Under the pieces are notes generated by a model. It was not told the origin of the DNA and searched no databases. It saw nothing but the letters and a program-made list of their open reading frames with translations. From NCBI GenBank assembly GCA_019240655.1, contig JAFAXX010000007.1, forward strand, positions 1-47,090: DNA of 47,090 bases, in the 5' to 3' direction. A program made the translations under genes and the position numbers. This DNA is from Solirubrobacterales bacterium. Lineage in GTDB: Bacteria; Actinomycetota; Thermoleophilia; Solirubrobacterales; Solirubrobacteraceae. How positions within the stretch are numbered: the first letter of the stretch is position 1; each line of letters opens with the position of its first letter. Below, piece by piece: positions 31,433 through 39,305 of this stretch.

Positions 31433-32937
31433 GCGGCTTCTTGCTCCAGTTCGAAGGAGGTGGCGATGGCCGTGTCGTCTGGCGCGGGCGCGAGCTCGAG
31501 CTCGGCCCGCACCTGGCGCGGCCGTAGGAGGACGAGGGCGAGCGCGCCGCCGGCGGCGATCGCTCCGGCGCCGACCAGGAACCCGAGGTGGTAGCCACTG
31601 ATCAGCGAAGCGGTGAGGGTGTGGTGGTGGGTGGACAGGAGGCCTTTCGTGTGGTTCGCCGCGATCGTGCTGAGGACGGCGAGCCCGAGCGCTCCGCTGA
31701 TCTGCTGCGAGACATTCGTGATGCCGGAGCCGAGGCCGGCGTCGGCGGCCGGGATGTCGGCCATGGCGATCGTCAACAACGGCATGAAGGCGTTGCCGAT
31801 GCCAAGGCCGATGGCAAAGCAGGCGAAGAACACCGTCGGGAAAAACGCGGTGTGCGGCCCTACGGTGCTGAACAGCAGCAGTCCGGCAACCGCCGAGGCC
31901 ATGCCCGCCACGAGCACGGAGAGTGGGCTGAAGCGCTGGACCAGGCGTGCGGTGATGCCGCGCGACAGTGCGGCCACCGTGAGCGTCCACGGCAGGAAGG
32001 CGGCGCCGGTCTGGATGGCGCTGTAGTGACGGACGTGCTCGAGGTACAGAGTCCCGAGGAAGAACGTCGAGTACATGCCGGTCACCAGGAAGCCCCGGAT
32101 CAGACTGGCGTTGAGTAGGCCGCTGACCCGGAGGATCCGCAGCGGCATGATTGGGTTCTCGAGTCGGGCCTCCAGGGCCAGAAAGCCGGCCAGCAGGATC
32201 GCGGCGAGGGCACCGAAGCCGAGGGTCGGACGCGACACCCAGCCGTGAGCGGTCGCCTCGACGATCGCATAGATGGCGCTCATGAGCGCGACCGTCACGA
32301 GCACGGAGCCGAGCCAGTCGACTCCGTGGTGCAGGCCGCGACCGATGTCGGCGCGAATGAGACGCTGCGCGAGCGCGAAGGTGGCGAGGCCGATGGGCAG
32401 GTTGACGAAGAACACCCAGTGCCAGCTGAGCGCCTCGGTGAGCAGACCGCCGGCCAGCAGGCCGATCGACCCGCCGGCCACGGAGACGAACACGTAGGCG
32501 CTCATCGCGCGAGCCCGCTCGGTGGCGTCGGGGAACTCGATGACGATGATGGCGAGGATCACCGAGGCCTGGGCGGCGGCCCCGACGCCTTGCACGAACC
32601 GCGCGGCGATCAGCATCGCCTGGGTTGACGCGATCCCGCAGGCCAGGGAGGCGAGGGTGAAGAGCGTGAGGCCGGCGAGGAACACGCGCTTGCGGCCAGC
32701 CAGGTCGCCGAGCCGGCCAAAGAGCAGCAGCAGGCTGCCGAAGGTGATGAGGAAGGCGTTGACGATCCAGGTCAGGTTCGCCTGGCTGAAACCGAGGTCG
32801 TGCTGGATTGCCGGCAGGGCGACGTTCACGATCGTCACGTCGAGGACGATCATCAGCTGGGCCAGGCAGACGACGAGGAGCGTCGGCCACCGGCGGCTGT
32901 TCGAGGATGGGGTGGCAACGGTGCGGAGGAGGTGCAT
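31429..32937 (-). CDS. MFS drug exporter, DHA2 (14-TM) family
   Basis: The 502-aa membrane protein starts with the DHA2 signature around VLDVTIVNVALPAIQHDL (motif D1), then GRLGDLAGRKRVF (motif A) and a motif-C-like segment in TM5 (VFVSVAGGSIGLLAGG). Fourteen hydrophobic segments are apparent. Members are proton-coupled exporters of drugs and dyes. The ATG at 32937 is chosen because a GTG further upstream lies inside the operator. A divergent TetR gene and three operator-like palindromes point to substrate-induced expression. Confidence 0.92.
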   Translation of the reverse strand: MHLLRTVATPSSNSRRWPTLLVVCLAQLMIVLDVTIVNVALPAIQHDLGFSQANLTWIVNAFLITFGSLLLLFGRLGDLAGRKRVFLAGLTLFTLASLACGIASTQAMLIAARFVQGVGAAAQASVILAIIVIEFPDATERARAMSAYVFVSVAGGSIGLLAGGLLTEALSWHWVFFVNLPIGLATFALAQRLIRADIGRGLHHGVDWLGSVLVTVALMSAIYAIVEATAHGWVSRPTLGFGALAAILLAGFLALEARLENPIMPLRILRVSGLLNASLIRGFLVTGMYSTFFLGTLYLEHVRHYSAIQTGAAFLPWTLTVAALSRGITARLVQRFSPLSVLVAGMASAVAGLLLFSTVGPHTAFFPTVFFACFAIGLGIGNAFMPLLTIAMADIPAADAGLGSGITNVSQQISGALGLAVLSTIAANHTKGLLSTHHHTLTASLISGYHLGFLVGAGAIAAGGALALVLLRPRQVRAELELAPAPDDTAIATSFELEQEAA

Positions 32938-32979
32938 ACGGCGTCCCAACTTGTCGAGCGTTTGATTTCGAGCTAAACT

Positions 32980-33035
32980 GGAGGGCACCTCCGAAATATC
33001 TGGAGGCTTCCTCCGGTTACGATACGGAGGCCTCC
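32980..33035. promoter_or_regulatory. Three evenly spaced TetR-type operators
   Basis: GGAGG-GCA-CCTCC (32980-32992), GGAGG-CTT-CCTCC (33002-33014) and GGAGGCCTCC (33026-33035) lie in the gap between the divergent MFS and TetR genes. Their centres are about 22 bp apart, two turns of DNA, so dimers would bind on the same face. A TACGAT box (33018-33023) for tetR lies between sites two and three. Confidence 0.75.
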
Positions 33036-33057
33036 TTCGTTTGTCAAGGAGAAATTC

Positions 33058-33675
33058 GTGTCCACGACTGATTCGCCGTCCTCGATCCAGCTCGAGCGCC
33101 CCCGACGCGCCGATGCTCTCCGTAACTACGAGAAGGTCCTCGCGGCCGCGCGCGAAGCGTTTGCCGAAGGGGAGGAGTCGACTTCGCTCGAGGAAATAGC
33201 TCGCCGGGCCGGCGTGGGGATCGGCACGCTGTACCGCAACTTCCCCAACCGCCAGGCTCTCCTCGAGGCGCTCTACATCAACGAGGTGGAGGAGGTCAGC
33301 AGCGCGGCGGCTAAGTTCGCCGACACCGGACGCGATCCCTGGGAGTCATTCGCCGCCTGGTTTGACCAGCTGAGCGGCTACCTCGCCACCAAGCGCGCCC
33401 TGTCCGCCGAGCTTCTGAACTACCTGGAGCCGACCGCTCCGCTTTTCCAGAGCTGTCGCGCGTCGCTGTACGAATCGGGCGCCCCGCTGCTCCGGCAAGC
33501 TCAGGACGCCGGCGCCGTTCGTCCCGACGTCGACATCGCCGACGTCATGCAGATGGTCCTGGGCATCGGCAAGATCCCCACCGGGGACCGCGCCCAGGTC
33601 CAGCACCTGCTGCGCATCGCGCTGGACGGCCTGCGCTACACCCCGCAGAGCCAGCCTGCCCGCCGACCGAACTGA
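33058..33675 (+). CDS. TetR-family transcriptional regulator
   Basis: The 205-aa protein has a TetR-type N-terminal helix-turn-helix, IARRAGVGIGTLYRNFP (about residues 49-65), and a variable ligand-binding C-terminal region. AAGGAG precedes the GTG. It is divergent from the MFS exporter with three palindromes between, so it probably represses the exporter and itself until a ligand binds. The ligand is unknown. Confidence 0.92.
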   Translation: MSTTDSPSSIQLERPRRADALRNYEKVLAAAREAFAEGEESTSLEEIARRAGVGIGTLYRNFPNRQALLEALYINEVEEVSSAAAKFADTGRDPWESFAAWFDQLSGYLATKRALSAELLNYLEPTAPLFQSCRASLYESGAPLLRQAQDAGAVRPDVDIADVMQMVLGIGKIPTGDRAQVQHLLRIALDGLRYTPQSQPARRPN

Positions 33676-33737
33676 GCTGCGCCGCGCGGCGCAGCTCAGT
33701 TCGCGCCTGCGCGTCATATCTGCAGGGCCTCGACGAA

Positions 33738-33810
33738 TGGCGAGACCCGGACTCGAACCGGGGACACCACGATTTTCAGTCGTGTGCTCTACCAGCTGAG
33801 CTATCTCGCC
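33738..33810 (-). tRNA. tRNA-Phe (GAA)
   Basis: A full cloverleaf can be drawn: acceptor GGCGAGA/TCTCGCC, D-arm GCTCAGCTGGTAGAGC, anticodon stem CGACT/AATCG... with anticodon GAA, a variable loop GGTGT, and T-arm CCCGGTTCGAGTCCGGG. The discriminator is A, and CCA is not encoded. The 5' 35 bp overlap the end of the upstream protein gene on the same strand. Confidence 0.95.
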
Positions 33811-34861
33811 CTGGTGGCGCGATGCTAGCGGCTCCGCCGCCGCGGCCGAGAGCCAAGAAACGCATCACCCGATCGCCGTCGGCGAGCAGCTCCGTGACGT
33901 CCCCCTGGCTGAGCTGGGCGAACGGCTGAAGCTCGACCGCGCCGCCGGCGATCCGCCAGCTTGCCACCGCCCGGCCGCGCACGAGCGCGAACGGACGGAA
34001 CAGCCCGCCGGTGACGATCGCGGCATCGTGGCCGTCGAGGATCGCCTCCCGGGAGCGCCAGCCGAGCAGGACGGGCTCGAACGCCCCGAGCAGGCGCGGT
34101 CTTGGCAGCGCTGCCGCCGCCGGCCGGCGGGCCAGGTCGGTCAGGCCGTCGGGCCGTTCGCGGAGCTCACCGGCGATCGCGCTCAGCCCGCGATGGGCAT
34201 CGCGAAGCGGGAGGCCGGCCCAGCGGGCGAGGTCACGGTCGCTGCTCGGGCCATGGCCGGCGAGGTAGCGGCGGGCGAGCTCGGCCAGGGCGCGGTCGCG
34301 CTCCACGGGCGCCGGCGCGCCCAGCCACGCGCGCGTGAGCGCATAGGCCTGCTCGCGACCGGCCATCGGGCCGCGCACGGCCACGCCCCGCAGGGACGCC
34401 AGGAACAGAAGGTGCACGAGCGCCTGGCCCGCGACGGGGACCCCGTCCCGGGCGATGCGCTCGCGGAGCTGCAGGCGCGTGAGCGGGCCGTCCTCGCTCA
34501 GCGAGCGCTCGATCACCGCCACGGCGCGGTCGGCGGCGGCCGGCGCGACCCCCGTCTGGGCCAGGCGGCGGGCGCTGCCGGCCCGCAGCGGCGGCGTCAG
34601 CAGGGCGTGAAGCCAGCCATAGTCCTCACGGCGAACCAGGTGCAGGGTCCCACGATTCAGCCAGCTGACCACGAGCGAGCGATCGACGGTCAGCGCCCGA
34701 TCGACGTCGGCCGCCGTCACGCCGGCGCTGCGCGCGCGGACCGCCAGCCGCGCCCCGCGCGGGTCCTGCGCCTGCACGGCGAGGAGGCGCGCGGCCACTT
34801 CGGTGGCGCTCCGCGCGGGCGTCCCGGCGAGCAGCTGCGCGGTGAGCCGTTCGCGGATCAT
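33776..34861 (-). CDS. Winged-helix (HTH_42) AlkZ-like DNA glycosylase homologue
   Basis: The 361-aa protein belongs to the HTH_42 family, built from winged-helix repeats. VQAQDPRG near the N-terminus supplies Q30-A-Q32, matching the QxQ catalytic motif of Streptomyces AlkZ, which excises azinomycin-type crosslinks; E. coli AlkX has QxD. FEPVLLGWRSREAILD is another family mark. The ATG at 34861 faces sixA divergently. The reading frame runs on into tRNA-Phe, and its stop TGA (33778-33776) overlaps the anticodon. The last ~12 residues are encoded by the tRNA and are unlikely to be conserved. Confidence 0.8.
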   Translation of the reverse strand: MIRERLTAQLLAGTPARSATEVAARLLAVQAQDPRGARLAVRARSAGVTAADVDRALTVDRSLVVSWLNRGTLHLVRREDYGWLHALLTPPLRAGSARRLAQTGVAPAAADRAVAVIERSLSEDGPLTRLQLRERIARDGVPVAGQALVHLLFLASLRGVAVRGPMAGREQAYALTRAWLGAPAPVERDRALAELARRYLAGHGPSSDRDLARWAGLPLRDAHRGLSAIAGELRERPDGLTDLARRPAAAALPRPRLLGAFEPVLLGWRSREAILDGHDAAIVTGGLFRPFALVRGRAVASWRIAGGAVELQPFAQLSQGDVTELLADGDRVMRFLALGRGGGAASIAPPGRDSSAGRAHD

Positions 34862-34907
34862 GCCGCGCGCAGTATGCCGTGGCCGCGCGCGCGACAATCC
34901 GGCCGGG

Positions 34908-35444
34908 ATGCCCCTCACGCGGCGGCTCTACATCGTGCGGCACGCCAAGTCGAGCTGGGACGACCCCGGCCTCGACGACCACGAGCGGCCGCTCGCACCC
35001 CGCGGCCGGCACGCCGTCGAGCTGATGGCCGAGCACCTGCGTGCCGAGGCGATCCGGCCGGCGCTGGTCCTGTGCTCGAGCGCGCGGCGGACGCGGGAGA
35101 CGCTCGCAGGGCTGGGCCTGGAGGCCGAGGCAGTGATCGAGCCGGAGCTCTACGGCGCGAGCGCCCTGGAGGTACTCGCGCGGCTGCGGCGAGTGGCCCC
35201 CGCCGCCCAGTCGGTGATGGTCATCGGGCACAACCCGGCCATGCGGGAGCTCGTGGTCGGCCTAGCGGAGGCCGAGGGAAAACGCCAGCGGGCGGAGCTG
35301 GCGGCGCTCGCGGCAAAGTTTCCCACCGGCGCGATGGCCACGCTGTGCTTCGATTGCCCGTGGCCGGAGCTCCGCCCCGGGCAGGCCCGCCTGACCGCGT
35401 TCGTCCGTCCCAGGTCGCTCCCGCGTGACTCCGGGCTCAGCTGA
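34908..35444 (+). CDS. sixA: SixA-like phosphohistidine phosphatase
   Basis: The 178-aa histidine-phosphatase-fold protein has YIVRHAKSSWDD, with the catalytic RH, and VMVIGHNPAMRE, with the second histidine. The SW after RHAKS marks the SixA/MSMEG-type subgroup. It probably removes phosphate from a phosphohistidine protein or small molecule. GACAAT lies 9 nt before the ATG, with a weak GGCCGGG. The last 8 bp overlap the convergent helicase gene. Confidence 0.85.
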   Translation: MPLTRRLYIVRHAKSSWDDPGLDDHERPLAPRGRHAVELMAEHLRAEAIRPALVLCSSARRTRETLAGLGLEAEAVIEPELYGASALEVLARLRRVAPAAQSVMVIGHNPAMRELVVGLAEAEGKRQRAELAALAAKFPTGAMATLCFDCPWPELRPGQARLTAFVRPRSLPRDSGLS

Positions 35445-37701
35445 GCCGCTGCAGCAATTCAAGCGCTCCCCGCTTGGACAGCGGCTCGTTCAGGTTCCCG
35501 CACTTGGGCGACTGCACGCACGAGGGGCAGCCGGCCCGGCACGGACATTCGCCGATCAGGCGCTGGGCGTCGCCGACCAGCCGCTCGAACTGATCGAACC
35601 CGCGGCGGGTGATCCCGACGCCGCCCGGGTGGCCGTCGTAGATGAAGATCGTCGGCACGAGCGTCTGGGGATGGGCGTTGGTCGAAAGCCCGCCGATATC
35701 CCAGCGGTCGCACATGGCGATGAGCGGCAGCACCGCGATCTGACCGTGCTCGAGGGCGTGAAGCGCACCGAGCAGGTGCTCGGCCGGGAACGGCTCGGCG
35801 GCGATCAGCTCGTCGAGCTCGTACCACAGCGCCCGGGTGGGGAACTCGACCGTGGGCAGATCGAGGGTCTGAAAATCGATCACCTGATGGTCCTGAAGAC
35901 CCTTGCGCTGGTAGCCGAGGACGGTTTCCGAGTAGGCGATCTCGCCGAAGCTGAGCGTCACCCCGCGCGTCCGGCGCTGCTCGAGCAGGCGTTCGATGTA
36001 GATCATGCTCTCGCGCTTGGCCTGCGTGAAGTAGTCGCCGGTGAACGGCTCGAGCAGCGCGCGGCGGCTGCCCAGGTCGAGTTCGAGCACCCGGTAGGAG
36101 CGGCCGAGGTGCAGGTAAACGGCGCCGTCGTGGATCGTCGCGTACGCCCGCGCCGCCTCGACGGTGCCGAGCACCTCGCCCGAGCTGACGTCGATCAGGA
36201 GGAAGCTGTCTGCCGAGGCCGATCGCAGCGCTACGCGGGCGGCCGGATAGTCGTCGGCACGCCGAGGCACGTAGCCGGTCGCACGCTCGCGGAGCAGGCC
36301 GGCTTCGGCCAGCTCGCGCGCGGCGGCGCCCCACCCGGCGCCGAGAATCGGCTCGTCGGCCTCGGTGAGCGGCGCTTCGTGAGCCGCGCAGAGCAGGTGC
36401 TCGGCGTAGATCTCCGGGCTCTCGGGGTCGAGGATGGCGGCCTCGACGGGCCGGCGGAGGAATTCGCCGGGGTGACGGCAGAAGAACTGGTCGAGGGCAT
36501 CCTCGCCGGCGATGTACACCGCCAGGCCGCGCCCGCGCCGGCCCGCCCGTCCCCACATCTGCCGGAGGCTGGCCACGGTACCGGGGAAGGTCACGCAGAT
36601 CGCGGCGTCGAGCTCGCCGATATCGATCCCGAGCTCCAGCGCGTCGGTGGCTACCACGCCGAGCAGCTCGCCGGTGGTCAGCCGGCGCTCGATGTCGTGA
36701 CGCTGCGCCGGCGTGTAGCCGCCGCGGTAGGGCGAGATCCGCTCGGCCAGCTCCGGCTCGAGGCGGTCCACCGCGTGGCGGAGGATCAGCTCCACGCCCT
36801 TGCGGGATTTCATGAAGCAGATCGTTCGCGCGCCGGCGGTGATCAGCTCGGAGAACAGCTCGGCCGCCTCGTACAGGGCCGAACCGCGGGTACCGAGCTC
36901 CTCGTCGAGCAGCGGCGGGTTCCACATCGCGACGCGGCGCTCGGCCCGCGGCGCGCCGTCGTGGTCGAGCAGGTGAAAGGGGGTGAGGCCGGTCAGGCGC
37001 TCGGCCAGCTCGAGCGGGTTGGCGATGGTCGCGCTCGCGAGCAGGAAGCGTGGCTCGGTGCCGTGGATCGCGGCGACCCGGCGCAGCCGCCGCAGGACGT
37101 TCCCGACGTGGGAGCCGAACACGCCGCGGTACACGTGCGCCTCGTCGACGACCACGAAGGCCAGGTTGGCAAGCAGGTCGCCCCAGGCCGCGTGGTGAGG
37201 CAGGATCCCGACGTGGAGCATGTCCGGGTTGGTGATGATCAGGTTGCTTCGCTTGCGGATCGCCGCCCGCTCGCCGCGCGGGGTGTCTCCGTCGTAGATC
37301 GCGGGGCGAATCGCCTTGGTGAGGCCGAAGGCGCCGAGCGCCCGTGCCTGGTCCTGGGCGAGCGCCTTGGTCGGATAGATGTAGAGCGCCCGCGCGGTCC
37401 GGTCGGTGCTCAAGACCGCGAGTGTCGGCAGCTGAAAGCACAGCGACTTGCCCGATGCGGTCCCGGTGGTGATGATCGTCGGCCCATCGAAGGCCTTATC
37501 CAGGGCCTCGGCCTGATGGGTGTAGAGCGAAGTCACGCCGGCGCGCTCGAGCGCGCTCCTGACCGGGCCGGTGAGTTCTCCGGGCAACGAAACGAGGCGC
37601 GCGGAGCGCGCCCCATAAACATCGTCGTGAACCAGTCGCTCGTCGGCGCGGCCACCCTCCAGCAGCGCGGCCCACGGCTCGGTCTCTCGGAGCGCCGACA
37701 T
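35437..37701 (-). CDS. DEAD/DEAH-box helicase of the Hrq1/MrfA (YprA) type
   Basis: The 754-aa superfamily 2 helicase has Walker A TGTASGKSL, DEAH in VVDEAHVY, motif III SATIANP, and motif VI QMWGRAGRRGRG. The C-terminus carries the cysteine cluster CPCRAGCPSCVQSPKCGNLN, the zinc site of the DUF1998/MrfH domain seen in yeast Hrq1 and Bacillus MrfA. These enzymes repair crosslinks such as mitomycin damage. The gene lies two positions from the AlkZ-like crosslink glycosylase homologue. Confidence 0.93.
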   Translation of the reverse strand: MSALRETEPWAALLEGGRADERLVHDDVYGARSARLVSLPGELTGPVRSALERAGVTSLYTHQAEALDKAFDGPTIITTGTASGKSLCFQLPTLAVLSTDRTARALYIYPTKALAQDQARALGAFGLTKAIRPAIYDGDTPRGERAAIRKRSNLIITNPDMLHVGILPHHAAWGDLLANLAFVVVDEAHVYRGVFGSHVGNVLRRLRRVAAIHGTEPRFLLASATIANPLELAERLTGLTPFHLLDHDGAPRAERRVAMWNPPLLDEELGTRGSALYEAAELFSELITAGARTICFMKSRKGVELILRHAVDRLEPELAERISPYRGGYTPAQRHDIERRLTTGELLGVVATDALELGIDIGELDAAICVTFPGTVASLRQMWGRAGRRGRGLAVYIAGEDALDQFFCRHPGEFLRRPVEAAILDPESPEIYAEHLLCAAHEAPLTEADEPILGAGWGAAARELAEAGLLRERATGYVPRRADDYPAARVALRSASADSFLLIDVSSGEVLGTVEAARAYATIHDGAVYLHLGRSYRVLELDLGSRRALLEPFTGDYFTQAKRESMIYIERLLEQRRTRGVTLSFGEIAYSETVLGYQRKGLQDHQVIDFQTLDLPTVEFPTRALWYELDELIAAEPFPAEHLLGALHALEHGQIAVLPLIAMCDRWDIGGLSTNAHPQTLVPTIFIYDGHPGGVGITRRGFDQFERLVGDAQRLIGECPCRAGCPSCVQSPKCGNLNEPLSKRGALELLQRLS

Positions 37702-37736
37702 CGCGATTCAGTATGGCTGCTACGGTCGCGCGCTCG

Positions 37737-38549
37737 ATGCGGTGCGTGTATATCGATATGGACGGGACGCTGCTCGGGCCGGGAGCGTCGCTCCTGCGCG
37801 GCGCCGACGGACGGTTCTCGCTGCTCGGCGTGCGGGCGCTCGAGGCCTGCTGGCGCGCCTCGGTCGAGGTTGTGCTGTTCTCCGGCCGCAAGCAGGCGAG
37901 CGTGTTCGAGGGCTCGCGGCTGATCGGCTCGGCGGCGTACATCTTCGAGCTCGGGTGCGGGCTCGTGATCGACGACGAGCTCGAGTGGCTGACCGGCGGA
38001 GTCGAGCCGACCGCCGAGCGCGGGTCGATCTTCGATCAGATCGAGGCCTCCGGCGCGCCGGCGCTGTTGCTCTCCCGCTACGGCGACCGGCTCGAGTACC
38101 ACACGCCGTGGTCGTACGGTCGCGAGGTCTCGCACCTGTTCCGGGGGGCGGTCGACTTGGACGAGGTGGCGTTGCTGCTCGCCGACGCGGGCGTCGGGTG
38201 GCTGCGGTTGGTCGACAACGGCGTCATTCGCGAGCACGCCGGGCGGTTCCCGGGCGTGCCGATCGTCCACGCCTACCACCTGATTCCGGCGGTCGCCTCG
38301 AAGGCGCGGGCGGTGGCGCGGCACATGCAGGCCCGGGGGTACGGCGCTCAGGAGTGCATCGCAGTCGGCGACTCACGCGAGGACCTCGAGACCGCGTCGG
38401 TGGTCGGGACGTTCTGGCTCGTCGGCAATGCGCTCGAGCGCGATCCGACGCTGGCGTCGGAGCTGACGGACGCGGGCGTGCGGGTCGCCTCGGAAGGTTA
38501 CGGCGCCGGGGTGTACGAGGCGGTCGTGACCACGCTGGCCGGGGGTTGA
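37737..38549 (+). CDS. HAD-superfamily (Cof/MPGP-like) phosphatase
   Basis: The 270-aa protein starts with motif I YIDMDGTLL and has a type C2 cap region (about 80-190), KARAVARHM as motif III and AVGDSREDLETA as motif IV. It resembles the mannosyl-3-phosphoglycerate/sucrose phosphatase branch; the substrate is unknown. TACGGT lies 10 nt before the ATG at 37737. An in-frame ATG at 37713 would add eight residues. It is divergent from the helicase. Confidence 0.85.
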   Translation: MRCVYIDMDGTLLGPGASLLRGADGRFSLLGVRALEACWRASVEVVLFSGRKQASVFEGSRLIGSAAYIFELGCGLVIDDELEWLTGGVEPTAERGSIFDQIEASGAPALLLSRYGDRLEYHTPWSYGREVSHLFRGAVDLDEVALLLADAGVGWLRLVDNGVIREHAGRFPGVPIVHAYHLIPAVASKARAVARHMQARGYGAQECIAVGDSREDLETASVVGTFWLVGNALERDPTLASELTDAGVRVASEGYGAGVYEAVVTTLAGG

Positions 38550-38565
38550 GCCAGGCGAGTCGCCG

Positions 38566-38705
38566 CGCCAGGCGGCGCGCCGATTAACCATCGCTAGATA
38601 ACTAGGGTGACACCCTGCGCGGATCCGGAGTCATCCACGCAGCCAAGCGCGGCGGATCGTCGAGCACTTTCACCAAGCGCGGCGCCGCCTGGCCGCGGTG
38701 TCACT
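38566..38705. repeat. Nested inverted and direct repeats in the 38550-38790 gap
   Basis: CCAGGCGGCGC (38568-38578) is inverted at 38682-38692, and GTGACACC (38607-38614) is inverted at 38697-38704. CCAAGCGCGGCG occurs twice as a direct repeat in between. The right edge reads TGTCACTTTCCGGT (38699-38712), like the centre of the long palindrome at 5302. The rest of the gap up to 38790 holds no gene I can support. Confidence 0.65.
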
Positions 38706-38790
38706 TTCCGGTTCTCCCACAGCGAATAAGGTAAATGAGCTACGTGTGCGTTACACGCCTCGTCACCTTGCGGCGGTTACGTTCACTCCG

Positions 38791-38985
38791 CTAGCCGCGG
38801 CTTCCTGCTGCGCCGCCCGTCGCTCCGTTTGTCCGCTCGGCCTCGTCGGCATCGCCCACGGCCCAGCTGAGCCGCTCGACGAGCTGCGCCGCGAAGTGTT
38901 CGCTTTCGAAGTCGGAAACGTTGATGCGTTCCCGGAGCATTACCGCGCCGTCCCCTTGGTCAGCCGTCACCGTGATGTGGGGCAT
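38791..38985 (-). CDS. Small hypothetical protein
   Basis: The 64-aa product begins MPHITVTADQGDGAVMLRER and continues VSDFESEHFAAQLVERLSWAV. It looks like a small alpha/beta protein and I know no function for it. The ATG at 38985 is favoured over an upstream start because AAGGAG lies 8 nt before it. It is downstream of, and on the same strand as, a decayed fragment of the 39603 gene. Confidence 0.6.
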   Translation of the reverse strand: MPHITVTADQGDGAVMLRERINVSDFESEHFAAQLVERLSWAVGDADEAERTNGATGGAAGSRG

Positions 38986-39094
38986 CGGATCTCCTTCTCG
39001 ATCATGGACCAACCCGAGCCTCGCAGCTCTGGTTTCAGCCGCAGTAAAGATCTCGTATCTCGTATGTGGATCCGCCAAGGTCTGCGCCGGGACG

Positions 39095-39197
39095 TCACGC
39101 TATGCCGCCGGCCCGGGACTGCGCGGCCTGATCTTCGCGGACGATCGCCTCGGCCAGCTCGCGCCGCCTCGGCGAGCTCCCCGAACCCGTCCGCCAC
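39095..39197 (-). pseudogene. Frameshifted fragment related to the end of the 39603 gene
   Basis: Read with one frame change, this minus-strand stretch gives VADGFGELAEAAR then ELAEAIVREDQAAQSRAGGIA and a TGA. The intact gene ends VADAFGELSEAAGHLADAV, then TREDTANQP and a short basic tail. The match and the shared stop position point to a decayed paralogue of that C-terminus in the opposite orientation. Confidence 0.6.
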
Positions 39198-39287
39198 CGT
39201 GTGGGCGCATAACCCATCGGCAGCGACGGCCGGCGAGCCTGCCGCGCGCGCTCCACGCTAGATCTCAGAGGATCCGTCCGAGAGTCA

Positions 39288-39305
39288 ATTACACTCAGTT
39301 GTAAT
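39288..39305. promoter_or_regulatory. Operator-like palindrome overlapping the HTH gene start
   Basis: ATTACA (39288-39293) and TGTAAT (39300-39305) are perfect inverted copies 6 nt apart. The second half overlaps the ATG at 39304. A dimer bound here would block initiation, so autoregulation by the HTH protein is likely (inference). Confidence 0.55.
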
